A DNA stretch of 64,000 bases, taken from assembly GCF_045635475.1 (NCBI RefSeq), contig NZ_JBJGXI010000016.1, forward strand, positions 1-64,000. The letters run 5' to 3'. Shown here piece after piece: positions 52,753 to 61,660 of this stretch. How positions within the stretch are numbered: position 1 is the stretch's first letter; each line of letters starts with the position of its first letter. The DNA comes from JBJGXI01 sp045635475. Its GTDB lineage: Bacteria; Bacillota; Bacilli; Bacillales; Amphibacillaceae. The notes beneath the pieces were generated by a model that saw only the letters and a list, made by a program, of their open reading frames with translations, had not been told where the DNA came from and did no database searches. The translations under genes and the position numbers were made by a program.

Positions 52753-52781
52753 ATTTTATTATAATTCATACGTATAATCAA
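52753..52781 (-). promoter_or_regulatory. araDA promoter
   Basis: On the minus strand, TTGATT, a 17-base spacer and TAAAAT. One AraR site lies between the two hexamers and the other downstream of the start region. Confidence 0.6.
52764..52779 (-). promoter_or_regulatory. AraR operator 1 of araDA
   Basis: ATTCATACGTATAATC carries a near-palindromic CATACGTATAA core and overlaps the promoter spacer. Confidence 0.75.
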
Positions 52782-52879
52782 CTAATTTATTTTACTTATT
52801 GTGCGAAAGTGTTGGACACTTTAGATTAAGTCCCACATCTCAATATCGATAGATCACCCAAACTTGTATTTTTACAAGA

Positions 52880-53308
52880 GGTTCTGAACTTCAGGGTTGA
52901 AGTAAAATGCAACGTATCGTAATAATAAAGGTGCGTGCTTTGACACCGTTCCGTCAGAATACTTCGCTTTCCGCGGGGAGCGACGAGCCTCCTCGAACTG
53001 CGTTCTGCGGGGTCTCGTCATTGCTCTTTTTTCCCGCAGGAGTCGAAGTATTCTGCCTCCACTGCATAGGTTTTCTCAATGGTAGGTAGTGCGTTCAAAG
53101 TAGAAGATCCTAAGTCAGCGGAGGAAATCCACTTCGACTCCTGCGGGACTAGTGGCCTAAGTGAGACCCCGCAGGAGCGAAGCGACGAGGAGGCTCACTA
53201 GCCCCCCGCGGAAAGCGAAGTGGATTTCCGGAGCGGTGCAAGCACTCTTCAAGTTACGTCGCATTCAAGTTTTTTTGTGCAATAACAACCCTCTGTAAGA
53301 TAGCAACC
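52880..53308. repeat. Mosaic inverted-repeat element, copy R5
   Basis: This 429-bp copy fills most of the 655-bp gene-free space upstream of araD. The ends GGTTCTGAACTTCAG and (reverse complement) GGTTGCTATCTTACAG are inverted. A TTGAAGTAAAATGCAACG arm near the left matches CGTCGCATTCAAG near the right. It carries two CTCCTGCGGG-type hairpins, one with an AATACTTCG/CGAAGTATT arm and one with GGAAATCCACTTCG/CGAAGTGGATTTCC. No target duplication was found. Confidence 0.8.
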
Positions 53309-53312
53309 AAAA

Positions 53313-53345
53313 AGCAGACAGCCAATTATTAACCAGCTGTCTGCT
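53313..53345 (-). terminator. Terminator of the S9 peptidase gene
   Basis: AGCAGACAGC pairs with GCTGTCTGCT, 12 bases past the stop codon, followed by TTTTGGTT on the minus strand. Confidence 0.8.
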
Positions 53346-53357
53346 CTCCGCTATTAC

Positions 53358-55355
53358 TTATATATACTTCTTAAACCATCCAACAATTCGTTGCAATCGA
53401 TCAATTCGTAATAACGGATCACCACTACGGCTTAATTCATGGTTCGCACCTGGAAAGCGAACAAATTCTACATCTTTACGTAAGTGTTTTAACGTTATAA
53501 ATAACTGTTCCGCTTGCTCAATCGGACAACGAAAATCGTTTTCCCCATGCAGAATTAGTAACGGTGTATCTACGTTTTTGGCATACTTTAATGGCGAATG
53601 ATCCCACAATTTTTCCGGATTATCTAACAAATCATGACCAATTTCCCATTTAGTAAAGTAAAAACCAATATCACTTACACCATAGAAGCTAAGCCAATTT
53701 GAAATTGAACGCTGCGTAACTGCTGCTTTAAAGCGATTATTATGGCTAACAATCCAGTTCGTCATAAAACCACCATAACTTCCACCAGTAACCGCTAACT
53801 TTGATTGATCAATCCAATCATTTTTTTCTAAAACAGCATCTAAACTAGACATAATATCTGTATAATCTTTGCCGCCATAGTCCGACCTACATCCATTTAC
53901 AAACGCTTGACCATATCCGTGACTACCTCGTGGATTTGTAAAAAGTACCGCATAGCCTTGGGCAGCCAGAAGCTGTAGTTCATGGAAAAAAGTAAGACCG
54001 TACATGGCGTGTGGACCTCCATGTATTTCCAAGACGAGCGGGTATTTCTCACCTTCTTCAAATTGAGCAGGCTTCATTAACCAACCGTGAATATCTAGCC
54101 CATCTGCCGCTTTTGCTTTGACAGATTGTGGTGTTGCTAAAACTACTTCTTCTAACAGTCTCGCATTTACACTTGTTAACCGTTTTGCCTCTGATTTGCT
54201 TAACAAATAAAAATCTCCTGGGTTTAATGGGTCACTAATTCCAACAATGATTGCTTCTGACGCTTTGTCATATGCAAATGCATAAACATGATTGTCTTGA
54301 TCATAGATACTCTGTTTCTTGCCATCCATATCGATCTCAAACAATCCCGTTTTTCCATACTCACTTGCGGCAACATAAATACTACTACCATCACTCGCCC
54401 ATTCGGGACCATAAATTGAGCTAGATGCGGTGTCTCCAATCATACTATCACCAAGTTGAACATCCCACTGTTCTACCAAGTTCTTCTTCTCTTTTGAATG
54501 CAAATCAATCGTCCACAATTTACTTAAGGTTGCGCCTGCATATTCAAATTGATGTCCCAAACAAGCTATTTTCTCACTTGATGGCGAAAACTGTATTCCA
54601 TAATAAAACCCGTTTGAATCCGTTAATTTATTGATCGTTTTTGATCTCGTTTCAAATGTATAAATATCCTGTGTTTGCGTTTGATCAGCTTGTGGTCCGA
54701 TATTGGCAGTAAAACCAATATAGTGGCTATCTGGGGACCAACCACCGGGACTATGGTCTGCCGCCTCTGTTGTTAACTGTTGAAAACTATTATTCTCTAT
54801 GTCATAAAGGACGAGCTGTTTCCACGTATCATCAAGAAATCCTGCAGCATCGGATTTATATTTCAGTCGATTTACAACAAATCCTTGTTTGCTTTTCTTT
54901 TCTTCCTCAGCTTGAATCTGCTCTGCAGTAGGCTCTTGCTGTGCATTCACATCATCACTAGCTTGTAATCTTGCCGAAAAAAGAAGATAGTTTCCATCTG
55001 GTGACCAAAACAGTTCACTTGCACCATGTTTAAAATGTGTAAGCTGATACGCTTCTCCACCTGTTAGTGGAAGCACCCATATTTGATTACGTCCACTGCG
55101 ATTAGACAAGAACGCAAGCTTACTACCATCAGGCGAAAATCGCGGCTGGCTATTCATAGCTGTTCCATTCGTTAACTTTATCGTCTTTTCATCTGCTATA
55201 TCTTGCATGAACAGATGTGATTGATATGCATGTTTTTCCGTTACTGTTCGTGAGGTATATACAAATTTGCTACCGTCTGGTGAAAATTGTGGATCATTAA
55301 CCACATTTAGATGCAGTAAATCTTCCGCTGTTATGCTTCTTTTTTGCTTAGCCAA
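53358..55355 (-). CDS. S9-family prolyl oligopeptidase (YuxL-like)
   Basis: A 665-residue serine peptidase of the S9C/acylaminoacyl-peptidase group. The N-terminal half is a beta-propeller with repeated FSPDGSK/WSPDG motifs. The C-terminal alpha/beta hydrolase carries nucleophile Ser in TGGSYGGFMTNW, Asp in HGENDFRCPIEQ and His in PGANHELSRSG. GGPHAMYG forms the oxyanion region. It acts on short or blocked peptides in the cytoplasm; no signal peptide. It may be co-transcribed with the cupin gene, which ends 12 bases upstream. Confidence 0.92.
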   Translation of the reverse strand: MAKQKRSITAEDLLHLNVVNDPQFSPDGSKFVYTSRTVTEKHAYQSHLFMQDIADEKTIKLTNGTAMNSQPRFSPDGSKLAFLSNRSGRNQIWVLPLTGGEAYQLTHFKHGASELFWSPDGNYLLFSARLQASDDVNAQQEPTAEQIQAEEEKKSKQGFVVNRLKYKSDAAGFLDDTWKQLVLYDIENNSFQQLTTEAADHSPGGWSPDSHYIGFTANIGPQADQTQTQDIYTFETRSKTINKLTDSNGFYYGIQFSPSSEKIACLGHQFEYAGATLSKLWTIDLHSKEKKNLVEQWDVQLGDSMIGDTASSSIYGPEWASDGSSIYVAASEYGKTGLFEIDMDGKKQSIYDQDNHVYAFAYDKASEAIIVGISDPLNPGDFYLLSKSEAKRLTSVNARLLEEVVLATPQSVKAKAADGLDIHGWLMKPAQFEEGEKYPLVLEIHGGPHAMYGLTFFHELQLLAAQGYAVLFTNPRGSHGYGQAFVNGCRSDYGGKDYTDIMSSLDAVLEKNDWIDQSKLAVTGGSYGGFMTNWIVSHNNRFKAAVTQRSISNWLSFYGVSDIGFYFTKWEIGHDLLDNPEKLWDHSPLKYAKNVDTPLLILHGENDFRCPIEQAEQLFITLKHLRKDVEFVRFPGANHELSRSGDPLLRIDRLQRIVGWFKKYI

Positions 55356-55367
55356 ATGATACTCCTC

Positions 55368-55865
55368 CTATCTCGTCATCTTTTTGATAATAGCTTCGTG
55401 TTCCGGATACATGGAGAGTAAATCGTTCTGTTCAAACAATTCAAAATCAACAAAATCAAATCCCGGAGATACCATACATCCTACGAGCGCAAAAGCATCC
55501 TCTTCCAAAGATGCACCAAAGATGGTACCACGAGGTACTAACAGCTGTGGCATCTCCCCTTTTTCAATATCTTTTCCTAACTTTCCAAATGAATATGTTC
55601 CATCTGGATGAATCATATGTATATGTAACGTACCACCGTCATGGAAATACCATAACTCGTCTGATTGGAGCCTGTGAAAATGTGATACTTCTCCTGCTTC
55701 TAATAAAAAATATATGCTCGTCCATAATTGTCGTTCCACGCCTGGTCGACCCACTACTTCTCCTAATTCTAAGCTTGCCGAGGCTCTGAATGATTCAGAA
55801 AAATATCCACCTTCTGGATGTGATTGCATCTGTAATTGCTCAATGTAATTAGTTGCTGTTGACAT
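55368..55865 (-). CDS. DUF985 cupin protein
   Basis: A 165-residue cupin-fold protein of the DUF985 family. Family stretches: LQMQSHPEGGYFSESFRA, TSIYFLLEAGEVSHFHRLQSDELWYFHDGG (the metal/ligand His-containing core), LVPRGTIFGASL and MVSPGFDFVDFELF. The biochemical role is unknown; members bind small ligands. The gene ends 12 bases before the S9 peptidase start, suggesting one transcript. Confidence 0.88.
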   Translation of the reverse strand: MSTATNYIEQLQMQSHPEGGYFSESFRASASLELGEVVGRPGVERQLWTSIYFLLEAGEVSHFHRLQSDELWYFHDGGTLHIHMIHPDGTYSFGKLGKDIEKGEMPQLLVPRGTIFGASLEEDAFALVGCMVSPGFDFVDFELFEQNDLLSMYPEHEAIIKKMTR

Positions 55866-55918
55866 GAAATTCCCCCTAGAATCCTTTTCCTTATTCTACT
55901 ACTTTTTTCTTGCAAACA

Positions 55919-55949
55919 AAAACTCAATCCTTCTGCAAGAATTGAGTTT
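55919..55949 (-). terminator. Terminator of the DUF2680 gene
   Basis: AAACTCAAT pairs with ATTGAGTTT between the DUF2680 stop codon and the cupin gene. Confidence 0.6.
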
Positions 55950-55957
55950 TATGTGTG

Positions 55958-56299
55958 TTATTCATCTTTCTTTGGATGTTTTTTATGCTTGTCCCACTTA
56001 GGAATAAAGCTATCATTTTCTAACTTTTTAAAATACATGTCTAAATGTTCCTTCATATTCTTCGCATCTTTTTCAGTTAGAATACCAAGTTCTAAGTACT
56101 TGTCGATAATCCCTTTACGTTGCTTCATCATATCTTCATAAAGAGATTTCAACTCGGTTAGCTGCTCATCTGTTAATTTAACATCCTTATACTCTGGTGG
56201 TTCTGGATGAGCTTCTTCCGCTTGTAATGGTGACGCTCCTACACTGAATACCGTCAAAAACAAAGCAAAAGCCAAGATCTTCATGCATACACTTTTCAT
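55958..56299 (-). CDS. Secreted DUF2680 protein (YckD-like)
   Basis: A 113-residue exported protein. The signal peptide covers about residues 1-27 (FALFLTVFSVGASPLQAEE). The mature part is helical and charged (LTDEQLTELKSLYEDMMKQRKGIIDKYLELGILTEKDAKNMKEHLD), the DUF2680 pattern. The tail is Lys/His-rich. The second of two close ATG codons is taken because GGGG then has normal spacing. Envelope function unknown. Confidence 0.82.
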   Translation of the reverse strand: MKSVCMKILAFALFLTVFSVGASPLQAEEAHPEPPEYKDVKLTDEQLTELKSLYEDMMKQRKGIIDKYLELGILTEKDAKNMKEHLDMYFKKLENDSFIPKWDKHKKHPKKDE

Positions 56300-56392
56300 G
56301 TGATACATCCCCTTTCAAATTTACCAACTTACTTTTTGCTAAATAGAAGGGGATTATTCACTTTCCAAAAAAATTTCCGCTAATCATTCACT

Positions 56393-57388
56393 TCACAGTC
56401 TAATAACAGTTCGGCCGAGTGCATTACCATCTAGAATTCTTCTTAATTCTTGTGGTAATTTTTCTAGCGTTGTCGTCCCGGCCATCAAGTGCTGTAACCC
56501 AACCGGCTTTAAATCATCAGCCATTCGCTCCCATAGCGCTTTCCGTAACGACATTGGACAATAGACAGAATCAACACCTAGCAAGCTCACGCCGCGCAAT
56601 ATAAATGGAAATACAGCTGTTGGCACCTGGGTTCCTCCGGTTAGTCCACTTGCAGCAACTCCTCCACCATACTTGAGTTTACTAACAATGGCGGCTAGTG
56701 TTTGACCTCCAACCGGATCGACTGCCCCAGCCCACAGTTGCTTGTCCAACGGTTTAATTTTATCCGCTAGAACATCTTCTCTCCCAATTACCTCAGATGC
56801 ACCTATTTTCTTTAAAAACTCATGTGCACTATGCTTACCTGTGCTTGCTACAACCTCATAACCTAACTTGGCCAGCATAGCGACTGCCATACTACCGACT
56901 CCTCCTGTTGCTCCAGTCACGAGCACCTTTCCATCTTGAGGTGATAGCCCGTTGTTTTCTAAACGATGAACCGACAGTGCTGCAGTGAACCCGGCTGTTC
57001 CATAGATCATCGCTTCTTGCAAACTAAGCCCCTCTGGTAAAGGAACAATCCAGTCGGCAGGAATACGTGCATATTCGCTGAATCCACCATAATGCGATAC
57101 ACCAATTTCATAGCTCGTCGCAATAACCGAATCGCCTTCCTTAAATCTCGTATCATTCGACTCCACAACTATTCCCGCTAAATCTATCCCCGGTACAAAT
57201 GGATAGTGCTTTACAATTGTACTATTAGGAACAGTCGCCAAAGCATCTTTATAGTTAATGCTTGAGTATTGTACCTTAATCAAAACTTCAGTATCTGGTA
57301 AATCATCAACAGATAACATCGTCACGTTTGCAGAAAATGCCTCATCAATCTGATTCACTTGGAATGCTCTAAATGTAGAATTCATCAT
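56393..57388 (-). CDS. YhdH/YhfP-type quinone or acrylyl-CoA reductase
   Basis: A 331-residue zinc-independent medium-chain reductase. Family motifs: SSINYKDALATVPNSTIVKHYPFVPGIDLAG, the NADPH loop VLVTGATGGVGSMAVAMLAKLGYEV (about 150-174) and VDPVGGQTLAAIVSKLKYGG. Relatives (YhdH, AcuI) reduce acryloyl-CoA or quinone-like enones. No acrylate or DMSP genes are adjacent, so the substrate stays open. Monocistronic. Confidence 0.88.
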   Translation of the reverse strand: MMNSTFRAFQVNQIDEAFSANVTMLSVDDLPDTEVLIKVQYSSINYKDALATVPNSTIVKHYPFVPGIDLAGIVVESNDTRFKEGDSVIATSYEIGVSHYGGFSEYARIPADWIVPLPEGLSLQEAMIYGTAGFTAALSVHRLENNGLSPQDGKVLVTGATGGVGSMAVAMLAKLGYEVVASTGKHSAHEFLKKIGASEVIGREDVLADKIKPLDKQLWAGAVDPVGGQTLAAIVSKLKYGGGVAASGLTGGTQVPTAVFPFILRGVSLLGVDSVYCPMSLRKALWERMADDLKPVGLQHLMAGTTTLEKLPQELRRILDGNALGRTVIRL

Positions 57389-57436
57389 TTATTATGTACT
57401 CCTTTATAGAATATAGATACGAAACGCATGGTGCGT

Positions 57437-58228
57437 TTACGTATCTAAATCAAATTTCACATCTTCATTTTCATAAATCGTCTTAAAATCATCATTTTTC
57501 TTTAAGTTCGTATACAAGTCTTCTGGAGAATACCATAGATAATCATTTTCCAACTTATAATCTGCCCCTTTATAATAACTTAACCATACGAGCTTTGAAC
57601 AATAAATGTACTTCCATGGATCTTCAAGAGATTGGGATTCCATAAAGGAAAACTCAGGCTCTGCTTTACCTTCCTCTAAATTCTTTTGATACTTAGCATA
57701 ATATTTTTCTGCATATTCCACTGCTTTTTTACCAAGGTCTGCAGACTTCGGACGAAACTGTGCATGTGTCGGGTGCTTATCTAGAAATTGTTGAATCGAA
57801 TCCTTTTGTATTGCCGGATGTCCACCAGGAGATTCTATTAAGTGGGAATCATCAACAACAATCGCCGAATGACCAACATATCCTGTCAGCTTTTTATTCA
57901 AATTATCACTAGCAACTAAAATATCGCCAGCCTTAAAATTACGATTCGGCTCACGATCCCCATTATTTGTTGGCATAATTACAAATTGCTCTGCTATTGT
58001 ATAAGGGATCCCATGAACAACGTGTGCCGCCACAATTAACATGTGTTGTGATTGATGACTAGCCTTGTGATGAACATAAAATGTATTACCCGCATGAAAA
58101 CTAGCTACAAGTTGGTTGTCAATATATATCCAGTAATCACATAAGGATAAAGGTAATGAAGTTTTATCCTCTATGGTAAGTACGTTTTTATTTTGTACTA
58201 CATTAAAATGCCTTTCCACATTTATCAC
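57437..58228 (-). CDS. Permuted papain-like amidase/hydrolase (YiiX/C92 type) with N-terminal extension
   Basis: A 263-residue protein. The C-terminal two-thirds fit permuted NlpC/P60-like enzymes: the catalytic His comes first in FKAGDILVASDNLNKKLTGYVGHSAIVVDD, and the Cys comes later in KYIYCSKLVWLSYYKG. An acidic Glu sits in LIESPGG. The first roughly 85 residues form a beta-rich region (LPLSLCDYWIYIDNQLVASFHAGNTFYV) I do not recognise. No signal peptide or membrane helix is present, so the target may be intracellular or lipid-linked. It is monocistronic. Confidence 0.7.
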   Translation of the reverse strand: MINVERHFNVVQNKNVLTIEDKTSLPLSLCDYWIYIDNQLVASFHAGNTFYVHHKASHQSQHMLIVAAHVVHGIPYTIAEQFVIMPTNNGDREPNRNFKAGDILVASDNLNKKLTGYVGHSAIVVDDSHLIESPGGHPAIQKDSIQQFLDKHPTHAQFRPKSADLGKKAVEYAEKYYAKYQKNLEEGKAEPEFSFMESQSLEDPWKYIYCSKLVWLSYYKGADYKLENDYLWYSPEDLYTNLKKNDDFKTIYENEDVKFDLDT

Positions 58229-58431
58229 CGCCCACGAATACTATATTCATGGACAACGATAATTGTGAATTTAATATTTATTTGTTCATTTATGAGCAAT
58301 AGCTAATTTACTCTCTACTATGTGAATAAGGAGAGTAATTATAGTTATCCGTTTGAATCTATATTGTCGTAACAAATACTCAATTGGAGTATCAATGATC
58401 GTAACTACTAAAGACGGAAGTCAATCACAGA

Positions 58432-59412
58432 TTAACGAAACGCCAGCTTCGCGATTATTTGGCCAATAGTACTAACAGGCACTGTATCCATATTACTTAA
58501 GAACACAATTGTCAGCTCCTCTTCTGGAAACCGCATCATATAATTCACGTACCCACTAATATCACCATAGTGATTCCAGCAGGTATGACCATGTATTGGT
58601 GACACTGCCCATCCGCAGGCATAGCCAACCTGGTAAGGTTCTAGCATTGTTTTCAAAGAAGCTTCACTTAGTAATTCATTTGTCATTAATGCTTGGTCCC
58701 ATTTATACAAATCTTCCACTGTTGTGTACAAGCCATATGCGCCTAACGGAAAAGATAAATCTGCATATGCTGCGTGTTTAGGCTTCTTATCAAACGTGTA
58801 GCCAGAAGCTAACCCTTCTACAATATTTACACCGTCATCACACCCAGTATCATGCATTTGTAAAGGGTTGAATATATGATCTTTCATGTAGCTTGCATAG
58901 GTTTCACCGCTTACTTGTTCCAATATTTTCGTAAGGATCAAATAATTAGTATTAGAATAACCAAACTTTGTCCCCGGCGCGAATTGTAATGGCAGATCTT
59001 TAACAGAAGCAATTACTTCATTTATGCTAGCAGGTAAGCGCATTGTCTTTTCCCAGAAGTTTTCTAATCGTACAAAATCAACTATACCTGTGCTATTGGT
59101 TAAACAGTGATAGATGCTAATCGTGTCGCCAGAAGGAAACGCAGGAAGATACTTACTAATCGGTTCTTCTATATGTAACTTGCCCTGCTGTTGTAGTTGA
59201 AAAATAGCGGCAGCAGTAAAACTTTTCGTAATCGAACCAATCCGAAATTTTGTTTTTGGTGTGTTCGGTATATGGTGCTCGTAATTGGCCATACCAAAAC
59301 TTTCATTAATGATGATTTCTCCTTTATAGGATACAAGGATAGATCCATGCAAATCGTGGTCTCGGTTACAGTCTTGCAAATATTCATCCAGTTTTCGTTT
59401 AAATTTGTCCAT
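58432..59412 (-). CDS. Beta-lactamase-fold serine hydrolase
   Basis: A 326-residue member of the class C beta-lactamase/D-alanyl carboxypeptidase-like family (PF00144). The active-site SxxK is in RIGSITKSFTAA, the YxN is in FGYSNTNYLIL and the third-motif HxG-like HYG is in CWNHYGDISG. No signal peptide is seen, so it is probably a cytoplasmic esterase or peptidase rather than a resistance enzyme. The start at 59412 follows GGGTGG; the frame is open 33 bases further upstream. Confidence 0.87.
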   Translation of the reverse strand: MDKFKRKLDEYLQDCNRDHDLHGSILVSYKGEIIINESFGMANYEHHIPNTPKTKFRIGSITKSFTAAAIFQLQQQGKLHIEEPISKYLPAFPSGDTISIYHCLTNSTGIVDFVRLENFWEKTMRLPASINEVIASVKDLPLQFAPGTKFGYSNTNYLILTKILEQVSGETYASYMKDHIFNPLQMHDTGCDDGVNIVEGLASGYTFDKKPKHAAYADLSFPLGAYGLYTTVEDLYKWDQALMTNELLSEASLKTMLEPYQVGYACGWAVSPIHGHTCWNHYGDISGYVNYMMRFPEEELTIVFLSNMDTVPVSTIGQIIAKLAFR

Positions 59413-59468
59413 ATATCCACCCACTCGATTTTGTAGCTCTAGCATAGCAGAAAAATTTACTAATAGAA

Positions 59469-59495
59469 AACACAGAAGCGACCAGCTTCTGTGTT
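59469..59495 (-). terminator. purU terminator
   Basis: AACACAGAAGC pairs perfectly with GCTTCTGTGTT, ten bases past the purU stop, followed by TTTTCTATTA on the minus strand. Confidence 0.85.
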
Positions 59496-59504
59496 GTTGT
59501 TACC

Positions 59505-60404
59505 TTAAAATACAATTGTCTTATTACCATGCACGATAATTCGATCTTCAATGTGCCACTTTACAGCTCGGGCAAGCACGCTTCGTTCGATTGCCTGACC
59601 CATTTTCTTTAGTCTTTCCACATTGTCTCGATGATTAACTCTGCCAATATCCTGTTCAATAATTGGTCCTTCATCCAAATCATTTGTCACATAATGCGAC
59701 GTAGCACCGATTAATTTCACACCACGATTGTAGGCACGTTCGTAAGGTTTAGCTCCAACAAATGCTGGTAAGAAAGAATGATGGATATTAATAATTCGGT
59801 TTGGATGAGCAGCTACGAAGCTTGGCGTTAAGATTTGCATATAACGTGCTAATACGATGAAATCGACTTCGTATTCTTCTAAAAGCTGTAACTGCTTTGC
59901 TTCTACTTCTGCACGAATATCTTTATTTGCTGGTATATAATAAAATGGAATTCCTAATGATTCAACAATATCCCGTGTTGTTTCATGATTACTAATAACC
60001 AAAGCGATGTCCGCCATGAGATCTCCACTTTGCCATTCCCATAATAACTCCAGTAAACAGTGCGGTTCTTGGGAGACAAATACGGCCATGTTTTTAACCG
60101 ATTCTACATAAGTAAACTGCCATTCCATCTTAAATTTTTCTGCAATTGGCCTAAAATCTTGTTCCAGTTGTGTTCGTTTATGATGTAAGTCTGGACATTC
60201 GAAATCAAGGCGTATAAAAAATTCTCCGCCTTCAGGGTCCGTGGTATATTGGTTAGATTCGGTAATATTGGCATGATGCTGAAACAAAAATTCAGATACA
60301 GCAGCAACGATCCCAGGCTGATCGTGACAATGGATAAGTAAACGTGCACGATTTTTGTTTTGTTCTTGGAATGAGTTAATTTTTTCTTTAATTGTTGATT
60401 TCAT
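59505..60404 (-). CDS. purU: Formyltetrahydrofolate deformylase
   Basis: A 299-residue enzyme hydrolysing 10-formyl-THF to formate and THF, balancing one-carbon pools. The N-terminal ACT domain (about 18-95: RLLIHCHDQPGIVAAVSEFLFQHHANI) precedes a formyltransferase domain. The latter carries AVFVSQEPHCLLELLWEW and the catalytic Asn-His-Asp set in IINIHHSFLPAF and LDEGPIIEQD. AGAGGGAG precedes the ATG. It is separated from argD by 71 bases and likely independent of the arginine genes. Confidence 0.95.
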   Translation of the reverse strand: MKSTIKEKINSFQEQNKNRARLLIHCHDQPGIVAAVSEFLFQHHANITESNQYTTDPEGGEFFIRLDFECPDLHHKRTQLEQDFRPIAEKFKMEWQFTYVESVKNMAVFVSQEPHCLLELLWEWQSGDLMADIALVISNHETTRDIVESLGIPFYYIPANKDIRAEVEAKQLQLLEEYEVDFIVLARYMQILTPSFVAAHPNRIINIHHSFLPAFVGAKPYERAYNRGVKLIGATSHYVTNDLDEGPIIEQDIGRVNHRDNVERLKKMGQAIERSVLARAVKWHIEDRIIVHGNKTIVF

Positions 60405-60475
60405 AAATACTCCCTCTAAACTTTGCTTCCCTTATACTATACGAAATTTCATACCATGTATACTAAGAAAGCGTC

Positions 60476-61660
60476 TTAAACGGCAAACACTTGATCCATA
60501 ACACTTAAAAAAATGTCGATTTCTTCCTTAGTCGTTGTTAGGGGTGGTAAAACGCGTACAACATTTGGTCCTGCAACTAGGATTAATAGATTGTGCTCTC
60601 TTGCTTTCGTTACGTAATCGATCGCATTTCCTTTAACAACAATTCCGATTAGCATACCTTTTCCACGAATTGCTTCAACCTGGTCATACTTTTCTACTAA
60701 TGCTTGCAGTTCTGTGACGAGATATTTTGCTAACTGATCTGACTGCTGTAACGTATCACTACCTAACAAATATTCCATTGTTGCTAGACCAGCCGTAGTC
60801 GCGATCGGATTTCCTCCAAACGTACTACCGTGACTACCTGCAGTGAATGCATCAGCTGCCTTTTGTTTTGCCAGCATTGCGCCGATTGGAATACCATTAC
60901 CTAGTCCTTTAGCAACCGTAATTACATCAGGTTCGATTTCATATTGCTGATATGCAAACAGCGTCCCTGTCCGTCCCATACCGGTCTGGATTTCATCGAC
61001 CATTAATAATAAATCTTGTTGCTCACAAATCGCGGCCAGCTTTTTCAACCATGCAGGGTCTGCTGGAACGACGCCGCCCTCACCTTGTACTAGTTCTAGT
61101 AATACAGCACAGGTATTTATAGATGCTAATTGATCTAGTGCATCGATATCATTGTATGGTAAATAGCGAAAGCCTGGTGTCATTGGGGCAAAGCCCTGTT
61201 GTATTTTTTCTTGTCCTGTTGCTGCAAGTGTTGCTAACGTTCTTCCGTGAAATGAATTTTTAAAAGTAACCACTTCATAGGCGTCCGTTCCCTTTACATC
61301 ATGGGCATACTTGCGGGCAATTTTAATTGCCGCCTCATTTGCTTCTGCACCACTGTTACAAAAAAACACTTGGTCCGTGCACGTGTTCTCAACAAGCAAG
61401 CTCGCTAATTTTTCTTGCGTCGGAATATGATATAAATTAGAGCAATGCCATAAGTTATCCAACTGGTCTGAAACCTTAGATTTGATTTGTTCATTCACAT
61501 GGCCAAGGTTGCACGTTGCAATACCTGATGTATAATCTAAATATTTATTCCCTGTATCATCCCAAACATAGCTGCCTTTCCCTTTAACTAATGTGACTGG
61601 AAAACGATTATACGTCTGCATCACCGGATGGGTGTTAGTTATAGTAGTGTTGTTAGACAT
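60476..61660 (-). CDS. argD: Acetylornithine aminotransferase
   Basis: A 394-residue class III PLP aminotransferase making N-acetylornithine in arginine synthesis. The start region contains NRFPVTLVKGKGSYVWDD. FCNSGAEANEAAIKIARKYA binds the cofactor phosphate, LLMVDEIQTGMGRTG carries the PLP Asp, and the Schiff-base Lys is in VITVAKGLGNGIPIGAM. Its start overlaps the end of argB by eight bases, so the two are translationally coupled. It is the last gene of argCJBD here. Confidence 0.96.
   Translation of the reverse strand: MSNNTTITNTHPVMQTYNRFPVTLVKGKGSYVWDDTGNKYLDYTSGIATCNLGHVNEQIKSKVSDQLDNLWHCSNLYHIPTQEKLASLLVENTCTDQVFFCNSGAEANEAAIKIARKYAHDVKGTDAYEVVTFKNSFHGRTLATLAATGQEKIQQGFAPMTPGFRYLPYNDIDALDQLASINTCAVLLELVQGEGGVVPADPAWLKKLAAICEQQDLLLMVDEIQTGMGRTGTLFAYQQYEIEPDVITVAKGLGNGIPIGAMLAKQKAADAFTAGSHGSTFGGNPIATTAGLATMEYLLGSDTLQQSDQLAKYLVTELQALVEKYDQVEAIRGKGMLIGIVVKGNAIDYVTKAREHNLLILVAGPNVVRVLPPLTTTKEEIDIFLSVMDQVFAV

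Noticed and set aside
53358..55355. Dipeptidyl-peptidase IV type exported enzyme
   Set aside because: There is no signal peptide or membrane anchor; a cytoplasmic S9C-type peptidase fits better.
58432..59412. Antibiotic-resistance beta-lactamase
   Set aside because: It has the serine hydrolase motifs but no export signal; this family is mostly esterases and peptidases of unrelated function.
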